Positions 8,487 through 15,634 of a DNA stretch of 64,000 nucleotides are shown one piece after another. The stretch is from positions 62,001 through 126,000 of the forward strand of contig NZ_FXZM01000010.1 of assembly GCF_900169175.1 (NCBI RefSeq), read 5' to 3'. The position numbers were made by a program, and so were the translations under genes. This DNA is from Brevibacterium jeotgali (GTDB lineage Bacteria > Actinomycetota > Actinomycetes > Actinomycetales > Brevibacteriaceae). The notes beneath the pieces were generated by a model. It ran no database searches. It worked only from the letters and a program-made list of their open reading frames with translations, and had not been told where the DNA came from. Numbering within the stretch: the first letter of the stretch is position 1; each line of letters begins with the position of its first letter.

Positions 8487-8510
8487 AGTCCTGACGGAAC
8501 TGCCCGTGCG

Positions 8511-10853
8511 TCAGCCGTGTCCCGCATCAGTGCGCGCGGTCGAATCCTCTGGAGCCGGCTTCTGTGAGACGTCACGCCCCCGCGGCACCTGCTGGACGAG
8601 GCTGCGCGGGAGGACCGTCGCACGGATGCGGCTCCACACGCCCATATCCTGTGCACGTGTGCCGCGCAGAGCGGCGACGAGACGCGTGGACTCGTCGGTG
8701 GAGGGCACGGCGCGCTCGTCAGCTCCTCCTCCGTACCGCAGCGCTTCGGCAGCATCCGATGCGCGTGCGAGCGTCTGTGCGTCATCGGACTCGAGTCCGG
8801 TCGCCAGACGCTGCTCGTGATCGCGCAGCGTCCGGCTGCGATCCCAGCCGCGGCCCTCATCGATCGCCGTCGCAGCGATCTCCTCCCACAGGCCCTCCGC
8901 ACGGGACGCGGCCCCTCCCGACAGGCGGGAGCGGCGCACGAAGATCCGTGCGACAGAGGGGACGATGAGGAGCAGGGCGAGGAGCACTGCTCCGCCGGTG
9001 ACGAGGATCCATGCAGGTGCACCGTCGGACACCGGTTCTGTGTCTTCAGCGGCCTCGGTCTCCTCCGCCTCCGCCTCCGCCGGCGGCGTCTCCTGGGCGG
9101 CCTCCGTCTCCTCGGCCGGGGCCTCGGTCGGGGATGAGGTCTCCTCCTCGGATCCCTCGTCTCCTCCGCTCGCGTCCGCCCAGGGCGGGGGATCTCCGGC
9201 AGGACCGCCGGGGGTGGGTTCGAACCGCACCCAGCCGGCGCCCTCGAAGTAGAGCTCCGGCCAGGCGTGGGCCTGATTGAGCCGGACTTCGTACTCGTCG
9301 TCGCCTGTGGGCGTCCCCGCCGTGAAGCCGACGCCGATCCGGGCCGGGATGCCGAGCGACCTCGACATCGCCGTCATCGCGCCGGAGAACTGCACGCAGT
9401 ATCCGCGTCGGTCGCGCAGGAAGTCCTCGAGTGCGGACCCGGACGCATCGGCAGGTGCGTCGAGGGAGTACTCGAACTCGTCGCTGCGGAACCAGTCCTG
9501 GAGCGCGATCGCGGTCTCCCATTGGTTCTCGGACCCCGCCGTCACCTCCTCCGCGGTCGTGTGGATGACATCCGGGACGTCATCCGGGAGCTCGAGTGCG
9601 GACTCGAACTCGTCCCCGTCGACAGGCTCCGCTTCGACGAGCTGGTCCACGGTGGGCTCGACCGACCGGTAGTCGACCGTGTACTCCGCGTCCGTGGACA
9701 GGACGCCGTTGCCCACGATCGTGAGCGTCGACGGGTCGTAGATCCACCGGCGCTCCACCCCGTCCACGGAGGACGGCGCGTAGGGGGCGGGAAGATGCTG
9801 CTCGTCGAGATCCTCGATCGAGATCTGCGCGGACCGCTCCACGACCGGGGTGTCGGCGGAGACGCCCTCAGGTCGGGGGAGCCCGTCCGCGGCGACCGCG
9901 AACGGATCGATGTCGAAGGGCTCCGGCATCCACGTCGTGCCGTCGAACGCACTCACGCTCGTGAGGCGGATCGGAGGAGCCATCGGATCATCGGTGGAGT
10001 ATGTGAACACCACCTGGTCGTTCGACTGGTCCAGGTCGGCGTGGAGATCGAGGAACGGGTTGATGACAGTGATGTCCTCGGGCTGCCCGAGCGGCTGCTG
10101 CGGCCGCTGGGCGACCGGCGGGAGGAGCATCGGCAGGCCGACGCCCAGCACCAGGGCCACGGCACCGGCCACGACCGAGAAGGCGGCGGCCCTCCGCACG
10201 CGCACCGCGAGGTAGTGCGACAGCATCAGCACCACGAAAGCACAGCCGATCGCCGCGAAGTGATGCCACGACAGGTGGGGGCCCGCCAGGAACACGGGGA
10301 TGATCCAGATGAGCAGCAGCAGGATGCCGCCGATCTTGGGTGCGCGGAGATCGGCGACGAGGCCGTCGATGAGAATCGTGATGAGGCCGATGCCCACGAC
10401 CAGGATCGCAGTGAATCCCGGGGTCGACGGCGCCGGGGCCGTCGTCGCGTAGATGTCGTCGATGCCGGAGCCGAGGACGGAGAAGAGCTCCGCGAACGCC
10501 CCCGGGCTCGGCACGCCGAACGGCATGGCCGACGGGGCGCAGAGGTACAGGGCCGCGAGGACGGCCAGGACGCATTGGGCGAGCACGGCCGACCCGGTGG
10601 CTCGCACCACGGGGATCGCGCGGAGCAGCGCGCCGCTGCCCACCACGAGCACGATCATGACGAGCGTCGGCGGGAGCCATGCCCAGTCGGCGAAGATCGC
10701 GCTCACGCTGTAGGCGGCGAGCAGCATCGCGAGTGCTGTGCAGACCGCGGGGAGCCACGGCGCGGTGTCGTGACGCGTCGTGGCACCGTCAGCGGAAGGC
10801 CCGTCCGCAGCGGGGGACGAGGGTGTCTGAGTCAGCGTGGGGCCGGCGCTCAT
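8511..10853 (-). CDS. TgpA-like membrane transglutaminase-like protein
   Basis: A 780-residue polytopic protein. About six membrane helices occupy residues 35-245; a long extracytoplasmic part follows with a transglutaminase-like cysteine-protease fold. The catalytic cysteine is in RRGYCVQFSGAM (about C486) and the histidine in NQAHAWPELYF, with WVRFEPTPG closing the domain. A Glu/Ala/Thr-rich linker, one more membrane helix (APAWILVTGG...) and a cytoplasmic DUF4129-type tail complete it. Substrates of this family are unknown. I chose ATG 10853 because it overlaps the DUF58 stop as ATGA; a longer frame upstream runs through the DUF58 gene. The moxR-DUF58-transglutaminase order is a widespread conserved set in which the MoxR ATPase probably acts as a chaperone for its partners. 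Confidence 0.88.
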   Translation of the reverse strand: MSAGPTLTQTPSSPAADGPSADGATTRHDTAPWLPAVCTALAMLLAAYSVSAIFADWAWLPPTLVMIVLVVGSGALLRAIPVVRATGSAVLAQCVLAVLAALYLCAPSAMPFGVPSPGAFAELFSVLGSGIDDIYATTAPAPSTPGFTAILVVGIGLITILIDGLVADLRAPKIGGILLLLIWIIPVFLAGPHLSWHHFAAIGCAFVVLMLSHYLAVRVRRAAAFSVVAGAVALVLGVGLPMLLPPVAQRPQQPLGQPEDITVINPFLDLHADLDQSNDQVVFTYSTDDPMAPPIRLTSVSAFDGTTWMPEPFDIDPFAVAADGLPRPEGVSADTPVVERSAQISIEDLDEQHLPAPYAPSSVDGVERRWIYDPSTLTIVGNGVLSTDAEYTVDYRSVEPTVDQLVEAEPVDGDEFESALELPDDVPDVIHTTAEEVTAGSENQWETAIALQDWFRSDEFEYSLDAPADASGSALEDFLRDRRGYCVQFSGAMTAMSRSLGIPARIGVGFTAGTPTGDDEYEVRLNQAHAWPELYFEGAGWVRFEPTPGGPAGDPPPWADASGGDEGSEEETSSPTEAPAEETEAAQETPPAEAEAEETEAAEDTEPVSDGAPAWILVTGGAVLLALLLIVPSVARIFVRRSRLSGGAASRAEGLWEEIAATAIDEGRGWDRSRTLRDHEQRLATGLESDDAQTLARASDAAEALRYGGGADERAVPSTDESTRLVAALRGTRAQDMGVWSRIRATVLPRSLVQQVPRGRDVSQKPAPEDSTARTDAGHG

Positions 10854-11995
10854 CGCACGGCTCCCGGGCTGCGCCGCCACTGGTGGGGCACGCTGAGCGC
10901 GCCGCCGAAGAGGGCGGTGTCGAGGCTCACGCCGTCGTCGTCGAGCTCTTCGACGACGAAGCGGGACCGTGCCTGACCTCGGGGCAGCCTCGAGCTGAGA
11001 GCGTCTGCGCGCTCCGTCGTGAGAGTGCAGACGGACACGTGCCACGCGGACGTCGGCACGTTCGCGTCGTCAGGGACCTGGGCGCCGGCAGGGTGCCGGG
11101 CGGATTCGAGGCGGACTGCGTCGCGGCCTCGTCCGCTCGCCAGCCGCAGCCGGGTCGGACCGGACCAGAAGACCACTTCCGAGTCCCTGTCGAGGTGGTG
11201 GAGCGCGGCGGCCGCCGCGGCCGTGACCGCGATGTCGGCGCCGTGCCCTTCCGGGTCTGCGCCGAGTGTATCGAGCAGGATGACGGCGGTGGGCGTCTCC
11301 TCATGGGCCCGTTCTCGGACCATGAGTTCGCCCATGCGTGCTGTGGATGACCAGTGGACGTGCCTCATGTCGTCTCCTGGGACGTACTCGCGAGTGTGGA
11401 AGTCGAGCGTCGACGTGCCCCGGAGGAGCCGGTCGGAGTCCGACTGATCGAGGCTCGTCCGAGGTGAGGAGTGCACCGGGAGCCGCTGGTCCGGCACCGC
11501 GACCGCGACACTGAGGCGGGTGCCGGTGCGGCGACGACGGGTGACGAGGCCGAAGGGTCCCTCGATGCGCAGGCCGACGTCCGCGACGCCGCTCCTCCCG
11601 CGTCGGGTGGGCACGACAGTGACGGACGCTCCGTCCTCGCCGCGGGCGGGGAGGCCCGGGAGCCTCAGCGTCCGGTCCGGGCCGAAGCCGTCCTCCATGC
11701 GCAGCTCCAGAGTGAATGACCCGACGGGGAGCGGGGTCCGGTTCCGGACGCTCAGGTCGACCTGCGCCTCCGTGCCGACCGTGGTCAGCGGGCTGCCGTC
11801 CACGTGGCGCATCCGTGACGAGAGGGCCACTGCGAGTCGTCCCGAGGCGACGGCGACGACGAGGCCCGACAGGAGGACGAGCGCCACGAGGAGGAGGCCG
11901 GCGGGCAGTATGCCCGGGAGTGAGAACCGGTAGGCCGCGATTCCCAGCGCCGCCCCGAGGAAGAGGAAGATGAGCCCGGAGGCGGTGGGGCGCAT
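10850..11995 (-). CDS. DUF58 domain-containing membrane protein
   Basis: A 381-residue protein with two N-terminal membrane helices (about 7-25 and 28-50) and a large soluble region. The DUF58 signature TREYVPGDDMRHVHWSSTAR lies at about 201-220, followed by MGELMVRERAHEE and a strand VILLDTLG, which fits the MIDAS-less von Willebrand-like fold predicted for this family. It shares a 1-nt junction (TGATG) with moxR upstream and a 4-nt overlap with the transglutaminase downstream, so all three are one translationally coupled operon. The molecular role is not established; the usual view is a MoxR partner at the membrane. Confidence 0.88.
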   Translation of the reverse strand: MRPTASGLIFLFLGAALGIAAYRFSLPGILPAGLLLVALVLLSGLVVAVASGRLAVALSSRMRHVDGSPLTTVGTEAQVDLSVRNRTPLPVGSFTLELRMEDGFGPDRTLRLPGLPARGEDGASVTVVPTRRGRSGVADVGLRIEGPFGLVTRRRRTGTRLSVAVAVPDQRLPVHSSPRTSLDQSDSDRLLRGTSTLDFHTREYVPGDDMRHVHWSSTARMGELMVRERAHEETPTAVILLDTLGADPEGHGADIAVTAAAAAALHHLDRDSEVVFWSGPTRLRLASGRGRDAVRLESARHPAGAQVPDDANVPTSAWHVSVCTLTTERADALSSRLPRGQARSRFVVEELDDDGVSLDTALFGGALSVPHQWRRSPGAVR

Positions 11996-12954
11996 CAGCG
12001 CACCGGCACCCGGCGGAGGACGTCTCCCACGAGGGACGCGGCGAGCTGGGGGTCGTCGCCCTCGCGCGGGACGATGCGGTGGGAGAGGACGTCGACGGCC
12101 AGGCTCTGGACGTCGTCGGGAGTGACGTAGCCGCGCCCGCCGAGCACTGCGAGGACCTTGGCGGTCCTCAGCAGCTGCACGCCGGCGCGAGGGGACGAGC
12201 CCAGCGCGATGCCAGGATCATTCCGCGTCGCGTCGAGCAGGGACACGACGTATGCACGCAGCTCCGGGCTCGCCTGGACATGGCGGATGAGGTCCCGTGC
12301 CTGTGTCACCTCGTCGAGGGTGGTCACGGCAGAGGTCTGCGCCAGGGGGTCGTACTCGACATGGTGGTCGAGCATGTCGATCTCTGCGGCCGACGACGGG
12401 TAGCCGATCGAGATGCGGGCCGTGAAGCGGTCCCGCTGTGCCTCCGGGAGGGAGTACGTGCCCTCCATGTCCACGGGATTCTGCGTCGCGACGACCATGA
12501 AGGGCTGCGGCATGCGATAGGTCGTGCCGTCGACGCTCGCCTGATTCTCCGCCATGCACTCGAGCATCGCCGACTGCGTCTTGGGGGAGGCGCGGTTGAT
12601 CTCGTCCGCGATCACCACGTTCGCGAACACCGGGCCTGCGCGGAACTCGAACGAGCGGGTCTCCTGGTTGAAGATGCTCACCCCGACGACGTCGGACGGC
12701 AGGAGGTCCGGGGTGAACTGGACGCGTCGGACGCTTCCGCCGACCACTCGTCCGAGCGCCTTCGCCAGGAGGGTCTTGCCCACACCCGGAACGTCCTCGA
12801 GGAGCAGATGCCCTCCGGAGAACAGGGTGATGAGCGCAGTGCGAACAGCGTGGTCCTTGCCGTCCAGCACGCTGTTCATCGCCGCACGCGACTTCTGTGC
12901 GACGGACTGGATGTGCGTGATGTGGTCGTTCCCGAGCGCGGTCATACCCTCCAT
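11995..12954 (-). CDS. MoxR-family AAA+ ATPase
   Basis: A 319-residue cytoplasmic ATPase thought to act as a chaperone for complex assembly. Walker A is EDVPGVGKT at about 53-61, Walker B VIADEINRA at about 114-122, sensor 1 lies in MVVATQNPVDMEGTY, and a lid domain with SPRAGVQLL follows. ATG 12954 is preceded by AGGAGAGA; a second ATG at 12945 is possible. It leads the operon and is divergent from mraZ across 451 noncoding bases that contain MraZ-like repeats on both strands, which hints at shared control with cell-wall genes. Confidence 0.9.
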   Translation of the reverse strand: MEGMTALGNDHITHIQSVAQKSRAAMNSVLDGKDHAVRTALITLFSGGHLLLEDVPGVGKTLLAKALGRVVGGSVRRVQFTPDLLPSDVVGVSIFNQETRSFEFRAGPVFANVVIADEINRASPKTQSAMLECMAENQASVDGTTYRMPQPFMVVATQNPVDMEGTYSLPEAQRDRFTARISIGYPSSAAEIDMLDHHVEYDPLAQTSAVTTLDEVTQARDLIRHVQASPELRAYVVSLLDATRNDPGIALGSSPRAGVQLLRTAKVLAVLGGRGYVTPDDVQSLAVDVLSHRIVPREGDDPQLAASLVGDVLRRVPVR

Positions 12955-13038
12955 TCTCTCCTACGCGCCACCACTGCTCCACTCCGCGTGTGCGCGACGG
13001 CTCCACGCGGCGGGTCCGAGTGGCCCCCGCTCCGCATT

Positions 13039-13075
13039 CCCCACTGTCTTCCACCACTCTCCCCACTCACCTCCA
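13039..13075 (-). promoter_or_regulatory. Minus-strand TGGRG repeats upstream of moxR (MraZ-box-like)
   Basis: Read on the minus strand: TGGAG (13075-13071), N5, TGGGG (13065-13061), then TGGTG (13056-13052) and TGGGG (13043-13039). The first pair has the exact 10-bp period of MraZ boxes; the later two are off phase. It lies about 85-120 bp before the moxR start. Confidence 0.4.
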
Positions 13076-13189
13076 CTCGATCCCTCTGTCTGCCACGAAG
13101 CGGCGCGGATCGTGGGGGAAAGGGGCGGCCCGAATCGCCGGCTGGCTCTCTCACCTGTGTTGATGCCTGAGGGCGGGGGTTCCGGCTGC

Positions 13190-13201
13190 GGGGGGGGGGG
13201 G
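13190..13201. repeat. Run of 12 G residues
   Basis: A G12 homopolymer preceded by further G runs (GGGCGGGGG at 13171-13179) in the moxR-mraZ gap. It could form a G-quadruplex or vary in length; it is also a place where assembly errors are likely. Confidence 0.7.
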
Positions 13202-13263
13202 AGTCTTGGCCTGCCCGTCGCCAGCCTGCCGACACGCGGGTCGACACGCGGATGCTCAGCTCC

Positions 13264-13278
13264 TCCCACTTTCCTCCA
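13264..13278 (-). promoter_or_regulatory. Minus-strand MraZ-box pair TGGAG-N5-TGGGA
   Basis: On the minus strand TGGAG (13278-13274), GAAAG, TGGGA (13268-13264). Spacing and sequence match the two-box unit of the mraZ promoter but point toward moxR. Confidence 0.5.
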
Positions 13279-13303
13279 CATATCTGACCTGCGGAAATGC
13301 TGC

Positions 13304-13315
13304 TTGCCTAGGCAA
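13304..13315. promoter_or_regulatory. Perfect 12-bp palindrome TTGCCTAGGCAA
   Basis: The palindrome sits between the minus-strand and plus-strand MraZ-like repeats in the divergent region. It could be an operator for another dimeric regulator; its TTGCCT half could also act as a -35 element. Confidence 0.4.
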
Positions 13316-13339
13316 AGTGGGGTCGCATGCGGCAAACTG

Positions 13340-13364
13340 TGGAGGCAAGTGGAGTACAGTGGGA
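13340..13364 (+). promoter_or_regulatory. MraZ boxes and -10 of the mraZ/dcw promoter
   Basis: Three direct repeats TGGAG, TGGAG, TGGGA start at 13340, 13350 and 13360, exactly 10 bp apart, the arrangement MraZ octamers bind. TACAGT (13355-13360) is a good -10 lying between the second and third repeats, so binding should block the promoter, as in the known autorepression of mraZ. Predicted transcription starts near 13367, about 40 nt before the mraZ GTG. Confidence 0.72.
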
Positions 13365-13405
13365 GCCATCGGAGCCCCCAGGGGATTCGAAGGGGGTGAG
13401 GCACC

Positions 13406-13837
13406 GTGTTCCTCGGCACGCACGCGCAGCGGCTGGACGACAAGGGCCGCCTCATCCTCCCCGCGAAGTTCCGTGAGGAGCTGGCGAACGGCCTGGTGCT
13501 GACCCGCGGACAGGAGCGCTGTCTGACGGTCTTCTCCACCAGGGAGTTCGAAAGCGTCCACGAGCAGATGCGGACAGCGCCCATGACGAGCAAGAGCGCA
13601 AGGGACTACCTGCGTGTGTTCCTCTCAGGGGCGTCGGCGGAGCAGCCCGACAAGCAGAGCCGGATCACCGTTCCGCAGGCTCTGCGGCAGTACGCAGGGC
13701 TGGACCGCGACGTGGCCGTCATCGGCATGGGAAACCGTGCTGAGATCTGGGATGCCCCGACCTGGGAGCAGTACCTGGCGGAGACGGAGCAGGGCTTCGC
13801 GGACCGCTCGGACGAGGTGATCCCCGGGGTCATCTGA
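13406..13837 (+). CDS. mraZ: Transcriptional regulator MraZ
   Basis: A 143-residue DNA-binding protein that forms rings and represses the division and cell-wall operon. Two SpoVT/AbrB-like domains are visible, each with the family D-x-x-x-R motif: [15 protein letters not shown] near 10-24 and [14 protein letters not shown] near 82-95. The start is GTG, preceded by AGGGGGTGA at a normal distance; [11 protein letters not shown] is the conserved N-terminus. It is the first gene of the rightward cluster and sits behind its own predicted binding boxes, so autoregulation is expected. Length is normal for the family. Confidence 0.95.
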   Translation: MFLGTHAQRLDDKGRLILPAKFREELANGLVLTRGQERCLTVFSTREFESVHEQMRTAPMTSKSARDYLRVFLSGASAEQPDKQSRITVPQALRQYAGLDRDVAVIGMGNRAEIWDAPTWEQYLAETEQGFADRSDEVIPGVI

Positions 13838-13882
13838 CACTCAAGCGCTGGATCGAGATCCTCGCCCGCCTGTGGTTTCGGG

Positions 13883-13929
13883 GCACTTCCCCGGTTCCGA
13901 AGCCCGCAGGTCCTGACGCACTTCCCCGG
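13883..13929. repeat. 12-bp direct repeat GCACTTCCCCGG upstream of rsmH
   Basis: Two identical copies at 13883-13894 and 13918-13929, 35 bp apart, in the 207-bp gap between mraZ and rsmH. The spacing is close to three helical turns and a half, so a regulator site is possible. The gap otherwise shows no gene. Confidence 0.45.
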
Positions 13930-14044
13930 CGGCAGGGCGCGGGCGGTCGGGGTTCTGGACCCAGCGCACCCGGTGGGAGGCGGCGCAAGCACCTTCCGGC
14001 ACGACCAGACAGATCGACGGACCCGCATGGCAGGAGCGCGTGAC

Positions 14045-15016
14045 ATGGAGCGATTCGCCCACACCCCGGTGCTGCTGGAGCGCTGTGTGGAGCTGGTAGG
14101 CGTCGGCGTCGCCGCGGCTCGCGAATCAGGCATCGCCCCTGTGGTCGTCGACGGCACGCTCGGCATGGGCGGGCACGCCGAGGGGATCCTCGCCGCCTTC
14201 CCAGATGTGCGTGTCATCGGCCTCGACAGGGACACCGACGCACTCGACCGGGCGCGAGTCCGTCTGTCGGCGTTCGGCGATCGCCTCACTCCGGTGCACG
14301 CGGTCGACGATGAGCTCGACGACGTGCTCGACGACCTCGGCATCGACCGCATCAGCTCTCTTCTGCTCGACCTGGGCGTCTCCTCGTTGCAGCTGGACGA
14401 GGACGAGCGCGGATTCTCCTACTCGCGCCCTGCGCCGCTCGACATGCGGATGGACCAGAGCCGGGGACTGACAGCGGCGGACGTCCTCAACACCTACCCG
14501 GAAGCCGACCTCGTGCGCATCATCCGCGAGTACGGGGAGGAGCGGCAGGCGCGGCGCGTCGCACGGGCCGTCGTGGCGGACCGCGAGAAGCGCCCCTGGG
14601 AGACCTCCGACCAGCTCGCCGGCCTCCTCGAGCGCGTGGTCGGCGACGGCCCGGCCAAGCGGAAGAGGTCCCATCCCGCGAAGCGCACCTTCCAGGCGCT
14701 GCGGATCGAGGTGAACCGCGAACTCGATTCGCTGTCGACCGCGCTGCCCGCGGCACTGGGGCGGCTCCACATCGGCGGGACAGCGGTCATCGAGTCCTAC
14801 CAGTCGCTCGAGGACGTGATCGTGAAGCGGGTCTTCACAACGGGCTCCCGCGATCAGGCGCCGCCTGACCTGCCCGTCGTCCCCGACTACCTCAAGGCGT
14901 GGTTGACGCCCCTCACCCGCGGCGCTGAGACCGCGGCGTCAGACGAGGTCGAGAGCAACCCGCGGTCAGCGAGCGTGCGGCTGCGCGCAGTCCAGAAGAT
15001 CGGAGAGGCACGATGA
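14045..15016 (+). CDS. rsmH: 16S rRNA (cytosine(1402)-N(4))-methyltransferase
   Basis: A 323-residue SAM-dependent enzyme that methylates N4 of C1402 in the 16S rRNA decoding centre. The N-terminus FAHTPVLLERCVEL and the SAM-binding VDGTLGMGGHAEGIL are diagnostic, with later DLGVSSLQLDEDERGFSY, RPAPLDMRMD and FQALRIEVNREL motifs. ATG 14045 is chosen because AGGAG lies 8 nt upstream and homologues begin close to FAHTPVLL; a GTG at 13973 and an ATG at 14027 are in frame but have poor ribosome sites. The stop overlaps the ftsL start by 4 nt. Confidence 0.95.
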   Translation: MERFAHTPVLLERCVELVGVGVAAARESGIAPVVVDGTLGMGGHAEGILAAFPDVRVIGLDRDTDALDRARVRLSAFGDRLTPVHAVDDELDDVLDDLGIDRISSLLLDLGVSSLQLDEDERGFSYSRPAPLDMRMDQSRGLTAADVLNTYPEADLVRIIREYGEERQARRVARAVVADREKRPWETSDQLAGLLERVVGDGPAKRKRSHPAKRTFQALRIEVNRELDSLSTALPAALGRLHIGGTAVIESYQSLEDVIVKRVFTTGSRDQAPPDLPVVPDYLKAWLTPLTRGAETAASDEVESNPRSASVRLRAVQKIGEAR

Positions 15017-15594
15017 GCGTTCCACTGCGCACGACCCACGCGCGCCCTGCCGTGACCGCACCGGCCCGAACGCGACGGCCCGCGCCCGCGACGCTGCCGC
15101 AGCGCACCGTGCGGCGCCTGCGGCTCGTGCTGCCGGAGCCTGCGCGCCCGTCGTTCCCCACCGCCGTCTGGGTGGTCCTCATCATCCTCGTGGGCGTGGT
15201 CGCGATCCTCCTGGCGAACATCGCCGTCTCACACACGACCTTCCGCGTGCAGGCGCTCACGGAGGAGCAGTCCGTCCTGCAGGACGAGCGGGATCGCCTC
15301 GTCGAAGACATCTCCTACCGCGAGAGCCCGCAGAACATCGCCGCATTCGCGGAGGAGCAGGGCATGAAGCGCGACGTCGACCCGGCCTACATCGATCTGT
15401 CGACGGGGCGGGTCATCACTCCGGAGGAGGCCGGGGGTGCGGACCCCGCCGTGGAATCCCCTGAGAGCATCCCGGGTCCGCGTGCCGATGCGCGGGATGA
15501 CGCCCGTCCCAATCTACGCTCCGATGAGCGGCTGCCCGTGGTGGGCGGCGATGGCAGCGAGTTCAATGCGCCCGCGCAAGAGCCGCCGCAGTGA
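15013..15594 (+). CDS. ftsL: Cell division protein FtsL-like
   Basis: A 193-residue bitopic protein: a basic, Pro/Arg/Ala-rich cytoplasmic tail (1-48), one membrane helix (about 49-71), then a short coiled coil (about 75-100) in the periplasm-equivalent space with the EDISYRESPQNIAAFAEEQG segment typical of actinobacterial FtsL. A disordered acidic C-terminus follows. Identification rests mainly on topology and position between rsmH and ftsI, as usual for this divergent family. FtsL should form a complex with FtsQ and DivIC-like proteins to regulate FtsW/FtsI. Its ATG overlaps the rsmH stop (ATGA). Confidence 0.85.
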   Translation: MSVPLRTTHARPAVTAPARTRRPAPATLPQRTVRRLRLVLPEPARPSFPTAVWVVLIILVGVVAILLANIAVSHTTFRVQALTEEQSVLQDERDRLVEDISYRESPQNIAAFAEEQGMKRDVDPAYIDLSTGRVITPEEAGGADPAVESPESIPGPRADARDDARPNLRSDERLPVVGGDGSEFNAPAQEPPQ

Positions 15595-15634
15595 CGACCG
15601 GAGATTGACGCACGACAGAAGGGGATGAGACGCG

